Shown in pieces: positions 16,909 to 26,054 of a DNA stretch of 64,000 bases (its first letter is position 1; every line of letters starts with the position of its first letter). The stretch is from the NCBI RefSeq assembly GCF_947581785.1, contig NZ_CANPVO010000020.1:1-64000 (forward strand). Reading direction: 5' to 3'. This DNA is from Candidatus Palauibacter polyketidifaciens. Its GTDB lineage: Bacteria > Gemmatimonadota > Gemmatimonadetes > Palauibacterales > Palauibacteraceae. A program made the translations under genes and the position numbers. The notes below the pieces were generated by a model, which worked only from the letters and a program-made list of their open reading frames with translations, was not told the DNA's origin and did not search any database.

Positions 16909-18113
16909 ATACGTCCTCCAATATCCTGCAGTGCCGTGGGAAGGGGGTAGAGGGAGACGTATTCGATGTCGAGTTCGTCTTGCTCAATGACGATGAGATG
17001 CCGCTCGCCAACGCGGGTCAGCCTGGTGCGCGCGGGGAGCGCGATGCGACCGAGAAGACGCCCTGCGCCGTCAAAGGCGAGCCAGCGCTCGCCGTCCGGA
17101 TCGCCGGGGCGGCTCCACTCCTGCACCCAGAGGCCGCCGGCCGGAGTGGCGCGAAGTCCGGACACGGTACCGAACGCCTCGGCGGCCGGCGCGGCGTCGA
17201 AGAACCTCGCCGCCTGCTGCCGCGCCTCGGGGGGCGCGCCCTGGATCGTCTCCTCCCGCGCCGCGTCCACGTGCGCCCGGGTGACGGTCCGGTCGCGCCC
17301 CGTCCAGCGGATCCGTCGGGTCAGCCGCCCGTCGGGATCCAGGATCCTGACCTCGTACGCGTTGCCCGTCGTCAGCGCGATGGCGTCGTCCAGGGCCGCC
17401 GCACCGGCCAGACCTTCGAAGTGCCGGGGCAGGAGCCGCGTTTCCCCCCCGATGTCGACGGGTCCGAGGTGCCATCCCGGGACGTTGAACACCGTGTCCC
17501 GCAGCGCTCCGGACCCGGTGTAGCGGAGGCCGATGAGCGGCGACCAGGCGAAGTCCCGCGCTCGCGTCATCAGCAGGCTGGTAACGAGTACGGTCCCGTC
17601 CCGGAAGCGCCCTCCGGGCAGCGGGGCGGCCGGGAGCGGGCGCATCGGGTTTACCGAGAGGAAGCTCCCGCCCGCGGTCCAGTAGGCGAGGCGTCGATTG
17701 CGCCAGTCATAGATGACGAGGGAATCCGACCCCGCCTTCCACACCCTCTGCGGGAGACCGAATTCGCGCGGGCCTTCGCCGAGAGACCCGAAGTGCGCCC
17801 GGAGCGTGCCATCTGTGGCGAAGATGCGGATCAGGGGCTCGATCTGGCTCACCACGACGACGGATCCGTCGTCCAGTTCGAGGGCGTCGGGGACGCGGAA
17901 CATCTGGTATTCGGGCGGACCGTCCTGTCTTCCCAGGCGCAACGTCGCCGGCCCCGGCAGGCCGAACTCCGGGATATCGCCGCGGTTCTCGACGATCTCG
18001 ACGCCCGCGCTGTCGCGTACCTGGAAGTCCTGGGGCGAGGCGCCGGACGCCGTATCGCATCGGATCCACAAGGCGGCGGCAACCAGGATCGTCGTCCTGC
18101 GGACGTTGTTCAT
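16905..18113 (-). CDS. Secreted 6-bladed beta-propeller protein, array member 6
   Basis: The 402-residue protein has a short hydrophobic leader (residues 8-17) ending I-R-C, perhaps a weak lipobox. Q-V-R-D-S-A-G-V-E-I-V-E-N follows, then propeller repeats including G-S-L-G-E-G-P-R-E-F, and the family terminus D-E-L-D-I-E-Y-V-S-L-Y-P-L. The C-terminal segment beyond the shared terminus is short. A GGGAGGA stands just before the ATG, stronger than for its coupled neighbours, suggesting independent initiation after the 12-nt gap from member 5. The gene overlaps member 7 by 4 nt. Ligand or partner is not identifiable. Moderate divergence from members 4 and 7 suggests an older duplication. Confidence 0.83.
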   Translation of the reverse strand: MNNVRRTTILVAAALWIRCDTASGASPQDFQVRDSAGVEIVENRGDIPEFGLPGPATLRLGRQDGPPEYQMFRVPDALELDDGSVVVVSQIEPLIRIFATDGTLRAHFGSLGEGPREFGLPQRVWKAGSDSLVIYDWRNRRLAYWTAGGSFLSVNPMRPLPAAPLPGGRFRDGTVLVTSLLMTRARDFAWSPLIGLRYTGSGALRDTVFNVPGWHLGPVDIGGETRLLPRHFEGLAGAAALDDAIALTTGNAYEVRILDPDGRLTRRIRWTGRDRTVTRAHVDAAREETIQGAPPEARQQAARFFDAAPAAEAFGTVSGLRATPAGGLWVQEWSRPGDPDGERWLAFDGAGRLLGRIALPARTRLTRVGERHLIVIEQDELDIEYVSLYPLPTALQDIGGRM

Positions 18114-18125
18114 GTGTTCCTCCCG

Positions 18126-19274
18126 CTACGGGATTCGGGTGAAGCGGACGCGGGCGGCGCGCGAGACGTCGAGCGAGTCGCGCGTCGTGCCGTAGAGTTC
18201 CGTTTCGGTGACCCAGGCGGGGTATGCGAGGTTGCTGACCCCGCGCGGCCAGCGGTATCGCGCCTCCAGCGTGCCCTCGCGATAGACGTCGGCCTCGCGC
18301 ATCTCATCTCCGTCGACCCCCGTCTTCTCCACCCACAGCCGGCCGGCGCGGTCGAAGAAGAGTTCGGCCAGGACCGGCTTGCGGTCGGGGACACCGAACG
18401 GATGGTCGCGCAGGTCGAACCTCTCCTTCTCCTGGTCGATCCGGGCCTGCGCGCGGCGGCGCTCGTCCGGACTCAACTCCGGTCCCTGCAGCGGCGCCTC
18501 GAGGCGCGACGTGCTCCCGTCGGGATGGTGGAGCGCGATCGCGTACGCGGAGTTGACGGCCGTGGCCCACCAGCCGCCCGACCCGTGCCCGTGAATCCAC
18601 AGCGGACCGAAGGGCTGGTAGACGAAGAATGTGGCGGCCTGATCTCCTATCCTGATGTCGACGGGGCTGAAGCCGGTGGCCTGCTCCTCGGCCGTGGCCA
18701 TCGGGACCGTGTCCACGGCCATGCCCGGACCCAGGTGGAAGCGCGTGAGCCGGGTTTCGCCGGCCGCCATGCCGAGGTCCACGAGCCGGCCCTCGGCGTC
18801 GAAGGTGACCGGAGCGACCAGGTTGAAGGAGGCGTTGACGCTCCTGAGGCTGCGCGCGTACTCCGCGCCGTCGTCGCCGAGCCTGAACGCGCTGTAGCGG
18901 GCGCTCTCCCGCACCCACAGGAGTCCATCGGGCCCGAACGTCATGCAGCAGGGGTTCGTCAGCTCGCCGGGACCGTCCCCCTGGCCTCCCAAACGGAAGG
19001 CGAAGCGCCCGTCCGCCTCGAACACCCGCACCTCGTGCGTCTGGTAGTCCGCGACGATCACCCGCCCGCGGTCGTCCGCCACCACGGAGCCGATTCTCGT
19101 GAACAGGTACGGATCTTCTCCCTCGACTTCGCCGATCTCGAGGTCGATCGCCCCTTCGAAGACCGGGACCTCGGGAGGCGGAGCGGGGGGTTCATCGGCG
19201 CACGCGGCGACGCCGGCGAACAGCACGACCGCGACCGCGAGGAGCACGACCCTCACCGGGATTCCGGGCTTCAC
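18126..19274 (-). CDS. Propeller-type lipoprotein, array member 5 (divergent)
   Basis: The 382-residue lipoprotein has signal peptide 6-25 and lipobox F-A-G-V-A-A-C. It keeps the propeller landmarks V-V-A-D-D-R-G-R-V-I-V-A-D-Y and G-G-Q-G-D-G-P-G-E-L, yet lacks both the N-terminal D-S-A-G-V motif and the C-terminal E-Y-V signature shared by its siblings. Its C-terminus instead ends in V-S-R-A-A-R-V-R-F-T-R-I-P. A Cys-Cys pair (N-P-C-C-M) may bind metal or form a disulfide. It begins in the stop of member 4 (ATGA). It could be a distinct propeller family recruited into the array. Confidence 0.82.
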   Translation of the reverse strand: MKPGIPVRVVLLAVAVVLFAGVAACADEPPAPPPEVPVFEGAIDLEIGEVEGEDPYLFTRIGSVVADDRGRVIVADYQTHEVRVFEADGRFAFRLGGQGDGPGELTNPCCMTFGPDGLLWVRESARYSAFRLGDDGAEYARSLRSVNASFNLVAPVTFDAEGRLVDLGMAAGETRLTRFHLGPGMAVDTVPMATAEEQATGFSPVDIRIGDQAATFFVYQPFGPLWIHGHGSGGWWATAVNSAYAIALHHPDGSTSRLEAPLQGPELSPDERRRAQARIDQEKERFDLRDHPFGVPDRKPVLAELFFDRAGRLWVEKTGVDGDEMREADVYREGTLEARYRWPRGVSNLAYPAWVTETELYGTTRDSLDVSRAARVRFTRIP

Positions 19275-20497
19275 GAGCCGGAGCGGTCGAGAGGCCAGGA
19301 TTCGACGTACTCGACGTCGAGTTCGTCATCCCGCGAGCCGAGGATGTAGTCCTCGCCGATCTCCTCGACGGAGAAGCTCCCCGGCATCTCGACCAGGCCG
19401 AGGACGCGGCCCTCCGGATCGAACACGGTCCACAGCCGGTGCTGCTCTCCCGGAAGCCGGTACTCCCGGACCCAGAGGTAACCCAGCCGGTCGACGCGCA
19501 CCGAGGCGAAGGCGGGGAACGCCTCGACGAGCGGCATGTCGCCGACCGCGTCCAGCGCCTCGGGACGGTCGGGGTTCTGCCGGGCCACAGCGTCCCGCAG
19601 GTCGCCCCGCGTCGGTGCGCGGACCTCGTGGTCGAGGCGGACGATCCTCGCCAGCGGCCCGTCGGGCCGGTACGCGCGGATCTCGTACTCGTCGTTGGTG
19701 GTCATGACGACCAGGTCCCCCCACGTGAACTGGAACGAGCTTCGGGGGAAGGGATAGGGGCGTGGAAAAGGCGACCCGTCGACCGTGTTGACCATGTACA
19801 GTTCCGATCCGCGGTACGCTCCCAGATCCCGCTGCACGCTCCCGTCCGCCTGGAGGATGCCATACTCCACATCCGGTCGGATGATCTCCGAGGTGCCCGG
19901 CTCACCGCGCTCGAACGTCGTGAGAGTGGCGGCGAAGACGCTCCCGTCGGTCAGCGGTCCGACGACCGACCGGTAGCCGCCTTCCGGCCTGAGAGCGCGG
20001 CCGAACGTTCCATCCGTGGAGAAGATCGAGATCCGGCCGCTGAACGGATCTCTGGCCATCAGCGAGTCGCCCGGCCACGGTTCCAGTCCACTTGGAGCCA
20101 TGGCTCCGAATTCGCCGGGACCGTCGCCCTGGCCACCCCACGACGCGAGGTGGACGCCGTTCGCGTCGTACACGCGGAGTTCGCCGGTCCCCGCGTTGGC
20201 AACCACGATCCGTCCGTCCGAGAGGCGCATCGCGCCGCCGACGCGGAAGAGTTCGTAGGCGGGGTCACCCTCCGCCGTCCCGATCGACACGGTGGCCTCG
20301 AGACCCACCCGCCACCCCAGCCGCGAGTCGAGCGGAGGCCGCTGGTTTTCGACGATCGTAACCCCGGCACTGTCACGCACCGTGCTTTGCAGGCCGCCAC
20401 CGTCGCCGCCGCCGCCGCACGCCGCAGAGAGGGAGCCGAGGATGAGCGCGGGCGTGGCCCGCAGCGTCCGCATCGTTCGCGCCATTCGGATTGTCAT
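19271..20497 (-). CDS. 6-bladed beta-propeller lipoprotein, array member 4
   Basis: The 408-residue lipoprotein has lipobox S-L-S-A-A-C followed by a Gly-rich tether. T-V-R-D-S-A-G-V-T-I-V-E-N precedes propeller repeats with G-G-Q-G-D-G-P-G-E-F and G-R-I-V-V-A-N-A-G-T-G-E-L-R, and the end is D-E-L-D-V-E-Y-V-E-S-W-P-L-D-R-S-G-S. The final R-S-G-S is identical in member 7, indicating a recent duplication. The start is uncertain: ATG 20497, 20485 and 20473 are all in frame with weak ribosome sites. A 57-nt gap separates it from member 3, the longest gap among the propellers. Confidence 0.84.
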   Translation of the reverse strand: MTIRMARTMRTLRATPALILGSLSAACGGGGDGGGLQSTVRDSAGVTIVENQRPPLDSRLGWRVGLEATVSIGTAEGDPAYELFRVGGAMRLSDGRIVVANAGTGELRVYDANGVHLASWGGQGDGPGEFGAMAPSGLEPWPGDSLMARDPFSGRISIFSTDGTFGRALRPEGGYRSVVGPLTDGSVFAATLTTFERGEPGTSEIIRPDVEYGILQADGSVQRDLGAYRGSELYMVNTVDGSPFPRPYPFPRSSFQFTWGDLVVMTTNDEYEIRAYRPDGPLARIVRLDHEVRAPTRGDLRDAVARQNPDRPEALDAVGDMPLVEAFPAFASVRVDRLGYLWVREYRLPGEQHRLWTVFDPEGRVLGLVEMPGSFSVEEIGEDYILGSRDDELDVEYVESWPLDRSGS

Positions 20498-20554
20498 GAC
20501 GTGTCCAGGGAAGGAAGGCGGGGTCGGTTCAGCCGCACCGAACCGGAGACACGA

Positions 20555-21790
20555 TCAACGACGCCTTGGTTGCGCGGAGATGAGCTCGTACACGGCGACG
20601 CTTTCTACGTCCAGGTTGTCGCGGAGGACGGCGAGGACGAGGTCTTCGGTCACGTCGAGGATTCGGAAGCGGGGTGGGGTCTCGACCGTGCCCAGCCACT
20701 CGCCGTCGGGGGAGATGACGGTGTAGGGCGAGCCCTCTTCCGGGTAGGCCGGGCGGTAGGAGGGCAGCCATACGTTGCCGTCGGCGTCGGCGAAGGGGAT
20801 GCCGAAGAACGGCACCGGCTGGCCGATCATGGCGCGATACGCGGCCATGTCTTCCCGGATGATATCCTCGCGCCGAGCTTCGGACCCTACGCGGTGCCTG
20901 CGGTAGAGCATCCGCATGTAGGCCTCGCCGTGCTCCAGGAGTTCCGCGGCGAGCAGGTTGGGCCCGGGCCGCCATCGCACGATCTGGGATATCGCGCCGT
21001 CCGGCAGGCGCCAGGTGATCTCGGGCCTGTCGGATCGGGTGTAGACGAACTGCCCCGCGGCCACCGTCACCTCGCCCATGGGCCGGATGATCGGGGCTTC
21101 CTCTCCCGACCGCTGCCTCGGGAAGTGGTCGTACGACGCGACCGTGTCGAGGGCGCCGGTCTCGGTATCGAAGAGGGTCATGTGCCCGGCGAGCCACTCG
21201 TCCTCGATATCGATCCAGAGACTGGCAGGGTGTCGGTTCCAGAGCAGCAGCTCGCCGGATGGGCGGATCCCGGCCACGCCGAAGTGCCCGGCCCGGGGGA
21301 GGCTTGAGATGCGCGCGACCGAATCACCGACGAAGAGCGTGAGGCGGGACAGACGATCATCGGGCACGAGGACGCTGTCCTGGCCCTGGACGAACACCGC
21401 GTGGGGGGAGATGACTTCGCCCGGTCCCTCTCCGGCGGTGGCGAGCACCTCGTGCGTCGTGCCGTCCGGACTCAGGACGACCATGCCGCTGTACCAGGCG
21501 ACGACGGCGCTTCCATCCGGCAGGAGCCGGCCGGCGTCGACGAACTGGAATTCGTAGTCGCCGGGGTTCGCCCCGTGCCGGTACCGCGGTTCCGCCGCGA
21601 GGCCGAAGGGCGCCTCGCCCTCCGGCCGGCCGGCATACTCGACGATCCGCACGCCGGCGCTGTCCCGGACCTGGACCCCGATGTCGTCGGTAAGCCGGGG
21701 CTCCCCCCCGCAGGCGGCGAAGGTCGCCGCCAGGACCGGTATGCGGCTCGGCGCGAGTAGGCGGCTCAGCGGCTGTGCGCGGTGCCTCAC
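20555..21790 (-). CDS. 6-bladed beta-propeller lipoprotein, array member 3
   Basis: The 411-residue lipoprotein starts at a GTG at 21790 that overlaps the stop of member 2 (GTGA). This start gives a clear signal peptide and lipobox A-A-T-F-A-A-C-G-G, whereas the open frame upstream is Arg/Pro-rich shadow sequence. Q-V-R-D-S-A-G-V-R-I-V-E-Y follows, then propeller repeats with A-T-A-G-E-G-P-G-E-V, and a modified terminus D-N-L-D-V-E-S-V-A-V-Y-E-L. The middle contains an R-E-D-I-I-R-E-D helical stretch absent from siblings. It is coupled to member 2 and separated from member 4 by 57 nt. Confidence 0.82.
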   Translation of the reverse strand: MRHRAQPLSRLLAPSRIPVLAATFAACGGEPRLTDDIGVQVRDSAGVRIVEYAGRPEGEAPFGLAAEPRYRHGANPGDYEFQFVDAGRLLPDGSAVVAWYSGMVVLSPDGTTHEVLATAGEGPGEVISPHAVFVQGQDSVLVPDDRLSRLTLFVGDSVARISSLPRAGHFGVAGIRPSGELLLWNRHPASLWIDIEDEWLAGHMTLFDTETGALDTVASYDHFPRQRSGEEAPIIRPMGEVTVAAGQFVYTRSDRPEITWRLPDGAISQIVRWRPGPNLLAAELLEHGEAYMRMLYRRHRVGSEARREDIIREDMAAYRAMIGQPVPFFGIPFADADGNVWLPSYRPAYPEEGSPYTVISPDGEWLGTVETPPRFRILDVTEDLVLAVLRDNLDVESVAVYELISAQPRRR

Positions 21791-22896
21791 CGGGCGAAGG
21801 GCAAGTCGGCGATGTCGTACCAGTCGAGCGCTCGATCGGGAATCCCGTCGCCGTCGTCCGGGCCGACCTGCCGGTCCACCAGCACGACCAGCGTCGAGCC
21901 CAGGATGTCGAAGGCGCGGAGCCGATCGCGGACCCGCACCGACCCGAGGTAGGCGGCATCCTCGTACACGTCCAGCCAGGACCATTCGTGCTGGTCGCGC
22001 TGGGTGGCGATCCAGTAGCGGTTGGCGGCGTCGAACAACTGCTCGCCCGCGCGCAGGTAGTAGTTCTTCGGAGTGGCGCGGTAGCGCTCCAACGCCTCGT
22101 CGATGGCGGGCGTGCGCGGGAGACCCTGCGACCTGTTGAGGGCCAGGAGTTCCTCTTCCGTCCGGGCCACGTCCTGCTCGTTCGGGAGTTCCGGGACGTA
22201 CAGCGGCGCGCGGAGCACGGTGGCGTCGCCGGCGCCGCCGACGAAGATCAGGTGCCCCTCGCAGGCCACGAACGCCCAGCCCCCGGCCGGGTCCGGGATG
22301 CCGTGGACGACTTGCTCGCACTCGATGTCCCACGGCCCGGGCGGCGACTCTTCCTGCCCCACGACCCCCCCGGAGGCGAGGTCCACATCGTACCGGGTCA
22401 TCAGCGATCCGGACATCCGGCCGAGCATCACCATGTAGTCCAGCGACACGCCTGAAACGGCGGCCTCGAACGACGGGAAGGGCTGGAATACCTCCGGCAG
22501 CATCACATCCAACACCCAGACGCCCGATGGCTCGAAGACCGTGAAGCGGCCCAGGTCGGAATCCACCACGCCGACGGTTCCCGCCTCTCCGCGCGCGAGA
22601 TACGCGGGGTCGATGAACTCGCCGGGACCTTCGCCCTCGCGTCCGAAGACTCCGACGACGCGGCCTCCCCCGTCCACGCAGCGGACCTGCCCCTCGTAGG
22701 AGTCGATGACGCAGGCCGTACGCTCGTCCGCGAGCAGCGCGACTTCCTCGCTCTCGCTCAGCGGTACGGCCGCCGTGCTGATGAGTTCGGGCGTGAAGAC
22801 GCCCGAGCCCGCGGCGTCACCCCGACCGCACGCCGCTGCGAAGGCCAGGAGTGGAAGCCACGCGGTTCCGCGAATCCCTTGCACGCGGCTCATCAT
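21787..22896 (-). CDS. Propeller-like lipoprotein, array member 2 (divergent)
   Basis: The 369-residue lipoprotein has lipobox A-F-A-A-A-C-G-R. ATG 22896 overlaps the TGA of member 1 (ATGA); 18 further in-frame codons upstream lie inside member 1 and are not needed for export. It retains G-R-E-G-E-G-P-G-E-F and blade-like hydrophobic repeats but lacks D-S-A-G-V at the N-terminus and the E-Y-V terminus, ending D-W-Y-D-I-A-D-L-P-F-A-R. With member 5 it forms a diverged class. Two cysteines within R-T-A-C-V-I-D and G-Q-V-R-C-V may pair. Function unknown. Confidence 0.8.
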   Translation of the reverse strand: MMSRVQGIRGTAWLPLLAFAAACGRGDAAGSGVFTPELISTAAVPLSESEEVALLADERTACVIDSYEGQVRCVDGGGRVVGVFGREGEGPGEFIDPAYLARGEAGTVGVVDSDLGRFTVFEPSGVWVLDVMLPEVFQPFPSFEAAVSGVSLDYMVMLGRMSGSLMTRYDVDLASGGVVGQEESPPGPWDIECEQVVHGIPDPAGGWAFVACEGHLIFVGGAGDATVLRAPLYVPELPNEQDVARTEEELLALNRSQGLPRTPAIDEALERYRATPKNYYLRAGEQLFDAANRYWIATQRDQHEWSWLDVYEDAAYLGSVRVRDRLRAFDILGSTLVVLVDRQVGPDDGDGIPDRALDWYDIADLPFAR

Positions 22897-24146
22897 GGCT
22901 TTTCGAGGGAATAGAGGCGGACGTATTCGATGTCCTGCGCATCGCGCCATACGCCGAGCAGGTAGTCGTCGCCGATCTGGAGGCCGGGGGCCATGTCCGC
23001 GGTGAACCCTCGGCGCAACCCGGACGGCACGGAGACGGCGCCCAGCCAGGTGCCGTCGGCGGCGAAGACCTCGAAGGGCCCGACATCGATCCCCGCGCCG
23101 AAGAACGGCTCCACCCAGAGGTTTCCCGCCTCATCCAGTCGGATGGAACGCAGGATCGGGAGCGTCGGAGCTCTGGGATCGTCGCGCCGGCCCCGCCCCA
23201 TCTCCTCCGCCTGCTCGCGGGAAACGCCGCCGTAGGTGACGTTCGTCTCGATGTACTCCTCGATCTCAGCGTCCACGTGGGCGCTCGTGACTGGAGTGGG
23301 CGCGATGTCGCGGCGAAGGATGCGCTCGGCCCCGCTGTCCCCGAGGGAGATCGATCGTATGTGGAACGCCTCCGTATCGACCGCCGCGAGCCACCCGGGA
23401 GCGACGGCGAACCGCGGCTCCTTTCCGAAGTCGTAGGCCATAAAGGCGACACTCTCACCGTATTGCCGTACCACCTGCTCGGCGCCGGGGAAGTCCGAGA
23501 CCGCCTCGATCGCCCCGTCGGCCAAGTCGACCGTTGCGACTCTGATGTCGGGCCATCTCACGACCCCTCCCTCCGGGATATCGGTACGATCCGCGAAGGA
23601 CATGACGAGCTTGCGACCGGAGACGCCGAGTGCCCTCCACGGCATGAACCCGCGCCACGGCGATTCGACCGTGAGCGTGCGGACGCGTTCGCCCGCCGCG
23701 TCGAAGATCTGCACGCGTTGCAACGCGAGGTCGTACGAGACCAGGGAGTCGCCGGAGAGCGCGCCCAGGAAGGAGAGAAACTGGTGTTCGCCGGGGCCTT
23801 CGCCTTCTCCGGCCGCGCGCCACACGAAGGTCCCGCCGGGATCGTAGCGGCGGAGTTCGCCGGAGCCCCCGTCGCCGAGCACGATGTCGCCGGAACTGAG
23901 GCGGACCGCCCCGACGACACCGTCGAGCTCGTAGTCGGGATCTCCGGTCGCGGCCCCGATCTGGAGCAGCGGCGGCTCGCCCACCGTCCAGCCCCCGCCC
24001 GGACCCCAAGCCGACTCGACCGCCGTGGCGACCGCGACGCCGGCGGAATCCGAGTGCAGCGTGCCCGCCGGCGCCCCCGCCGAATCGCAGGCCTGCGCGG
24101 CGAGTGCGGCCAGCAGGGGAACGAAGGCGCTACGGCCGTGCCTCAT
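22893..24146 (-). CDS. 6-bladed beta-propeller lipoprotein, array member 1
   Basis: The 417-residue lipoprotein begins at ATG 24146, 14 nt after the HEAT gene; the longer frame upstream is low-complexity Arg/Gly sequence inside that gene. Lipobox L-A-A-Q-A-C is followed by L-H-S-D-S-A-G-V-A-V, a weakened form of the family motif. Blades include G-D-I-V-L-G-D-G-G-S-G-E-L-R and G-E-G-E-G-P-G-E-H, and the end is D-A-Q-D-I-E-Y-V-R-L-Y-S-L. It is the first propeller after the sigma/anti-sigma/HEAT genes and couples to member 2 by ATGA. Confidence 0.83.
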   Translation of the reverse strand: MRHGRSAFVPLLAALAAQACDSAGAPAGTLHSDSAGVAVATAVESAWGPGGGWTVGEPPLLQIGAATGDPDYELDGVVGAVRLSSGDIVLGDGGSGELRRYDPGGTFVWRAAGEGEGPGEHQFLSFLGALSGDSLVSYDLALQRVQIFDAAGERVRTLTVESPWRGFMPWRALGVSGRKLVMSFADRTDIPEGGVVRWPDIRVATVDLADGAIEAVSDFPGAEQVVRQYGESVAFMAYDFGKEPRFAVAPGWLAAVDTEAFHIRSISLGDSGAERILRRDIAPTPVTSAHVDAEIEEYIETNVTYGGVSREQAEEMGRGRRDDPRAPTLPILRSIRLDEAGNLWVEPFFGAGIDVGPFEVFAADGTWLGAVSVPSGLRRGFTADMAPGLQIGDDYLLGVWRDAQDIEYVRLYSLEKP

Positions 24147-24160
24147 GCCGCGGCCTCGTT

Positions 24161-26020
24161 TCAGCCGGGTCGCCTGGGCACCGTATCGGCGGCCGGAGGA
24201 ATCACCGTATCCGCGGCCGGGGGGCTCAGCAATTCGAGGAGGAAGTCGACCGCCTCCTCCGATCCGGTGCGGCCGAGCCAGTAGATGCCGCGCTCGCGCA
24301 CCTCCTGGTCCGGTTCGTTGCGGATCAGTTCCATCAGGACCCGGGGGGCGTCGGAGTCGGAATCGGCCCGCTCGAAGATGGCGTAGATGGCCTGCATCTT
24401 CAGGAAGGGCTCCGAAATCTCGCCGTAGAGGTCGGCAAGGTACGCCACCGTCACCGTCGGGTGACCCGCCCACGCGGTGAAAGCTTCCTCGCGCACGTCC
24501 TCGGACTCCTCCGTGTCGAAGGCGACGGAGCGCGCCCAGGCGGCGGTTTCCATGTCCTCCTCTTCGCGCACCTTTCGTTGCACGGCCCAGAACACCGAAC
24601 CCTTGAGGACGTCCGCATGGAGTCGTTCGTAGACCGGAATGAAGGCGGCGGCATGCACGTCATCCCGACGGCCCATCGCTCTGATCGCCGCGCTGCGGAT
24701 GCTCTCCGACTTCGATTCATCGAGGGCCGCGTCGAGGAGCGCATTCACGGCCCCGTTGCGAAGGCCATACTGCATCCAGGCGGCACCGGTCGTCGTCCCC
24801 TCGAACGCACTCCTGCGAAGGGCTTCGATCGCGTCGCTCTGCATGGCGTAGTCGTCCGAGTGCTCGAGCGTCCGCTTGAGCACCTGGTACACATCCCAGG
24901 AGTTGAAACGCCACATTTCCTGCAGCGCGTGCCGGCGGACGGACCTCTCCGAATGGGTCTCGAAGATGCCGAGGAGAACGTCCTCCGCATCGTCGGTTTC
25001 CTCTCTCGCGATGAGTCCGACGGCCTCCTCGTGTAGCCGCGTCGAACACTCGTCGTCACGGGCCAGGACGCCGCGAAGCACCTGCATCCGGTTGATCTCG
25101 TAGCGCATGACCGCTTCGAGCGCCGCCAACTGCACTGACACGTCGTCGCACGTTCCTCGCTCCTGCGACGCGGCGCGCAGGGCCTCCTGGTATTCCGCCC
25201 GCTGCCAGTCGTAGTCCGGGACCGTCCGCGCGTCGTAGTCCGGGACCGTCCGCGCGTAGTCCGCAACCAGCCGCTCGAAATCGGTGATCCTCTCCGAGGA
25301 TTCCGCCAATCGCTGGAGGTAGTCCTCCGCCGCGTCTTGTGCGTCCGGCGCGTCCGGCTCGCCCAGTGCGTCCGGCTCGCCCTGAGCGTCGGCCAGCGAA
25401 TCGGCGGCCAGCGAGTCCGGCACAGCCGTCAGGTCTGCCACTCGGACAGGAAGCGTGAGGGTGCGGTCCCCCACCTCCATGGGCATCACGCGAAAGCCGG
25501 GCGTCGTGGCGAAGTCGAGGGTTTCCTCCGCCTCGCGCAGCAGCCGCTCCGCATCGCCGGCGTCGCCCTGCGACGCAAGCTGGCCCCGGATCTCGAATTG
25601 CAGGGCCCGCGCGTCATGGTACAGCCGCCCGGCCTCCCTGTGCAGGCGAGGCTCGGCCTGGCGCGCCTCGGGGAACCCGACCATCAGTATTTCGAGCAGC
25701 AACTGCGCCTCGGCCAGGTCGCCGAGGCGATAGCGGGCGAACGCCTCCCAATAGTAGGAATCGGGCTCGAACGGGGGCGTCGTCAGCGCGGATTCGGTCC
25801 GCACCGCCTGGAAGAGCGCCACCGCGCGCTCGAACTCCTCCGCGTTGATGGCGCGACGCGCCTCGAGGAATCGCGCCACCTCTCCCTGCTGGACGGTCTG
25901 CGCGGCAAGGGTTCCCGCCCCGAGCACGGGCAGCGCATCGCCCGCGGGGGCGGCGTCCACGATCGTGAGGCCGGCCAGCAGCAGTCCGGTCCACGTCAAG
26001 TGCCTTACGCGATTATTCAT
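24161..26020 (-). CDS. Exported HEAT-repeat protein
   Basis: The 619-residue product has a cleavable signal peptide (about residues 1-42, ending near L-A-A-Q-T) and then alpha-helical repeats. The first third resembles TPR-like helices (E-F-E-R-A-V-A-L-F-Q-A-V; Y-Y-W-E-A-F-A-R-Y-R-L-G-D). The second half has HEAT-type repeats (S-I-R-S-A-A-I-R-A-M-G-R-R; E-D-V-R-E-E-A-F-T-A-W; Q-E-V-R-E-R-G-I-Y-W-L-G-R). These folds scaffold protein contacts. The linker contains an exact 24-bp duplication coding A-R-T-V-P-D-Y-D twice. It sits 34 nt after the anti-sigma gene and 14 nt before the first propeller, so it probably acts in the periplasm with that set. Confidence 0.83.
   Translation of the reverse strand: MNNRVRHLTWTGLLLAGLTIVDAAPAGDALPVLGAGTLAAQTVQQGEVARFLEARRAINAEEFERAVALFQAVRTESALTTPPFEPDSYYWEAFARYRLGDLAEAQLLLEILMVGFPEARQAEPRLHREAGRLYHDARALQFEIRGQLASQGDAGDAERLLREAEETLDFATTPGFRVMPMEVGDRTLTLPVRVADLTAVPDSLAADSLADAQGEPDALGEPDAPDAQDAAEDYLQRLAESSERITDFERLVADYARTVPDYDARTVPDYDWQRAEYQEALRAASQERGTCDDVSVQLAALEAVMRYEINRMQVLRGVLARDDECSTRLHEEAVGLIAREETDDAEDVLLGIFETHSERSVRRHALQEMWRFNSWDVYQVLKRTLEHSDDYAMQSDAIEALRRSAFEGTTTGAAWMQYGLRNGAVNALLDAALDESKSESIRSAAIRAMGRRDDVHAAAFIPVYERLHADVLKGSVFWAVQRKVREEEDMETAAWARSVAFDTEESEDVREEAFTAWAGHPTVTVAYLADLYGEISEPFLKMQAIYAIFERADSDSDAPRVLMELIRNEPDQEVRERGIYWLGRTGSEEAVDFLLELLSPPAADTVIPPAADTVPRRPG
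25208..25255. repeat. Exact 24-bp tandem duplication inside the HEAT-repeat gene
   Basis: The 24-bp unit at 25208-25231 is repeated without mismatch at 25232-25255 and adds eight in-frame residues (A-R-T-V-P-D-Y-D). Perfect identity implies a recent event. Confidence 0.95.
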
Positions 26021-26054
26021 GGTATGCCTCCGTACGGTTCATTCACGTGCCGCT

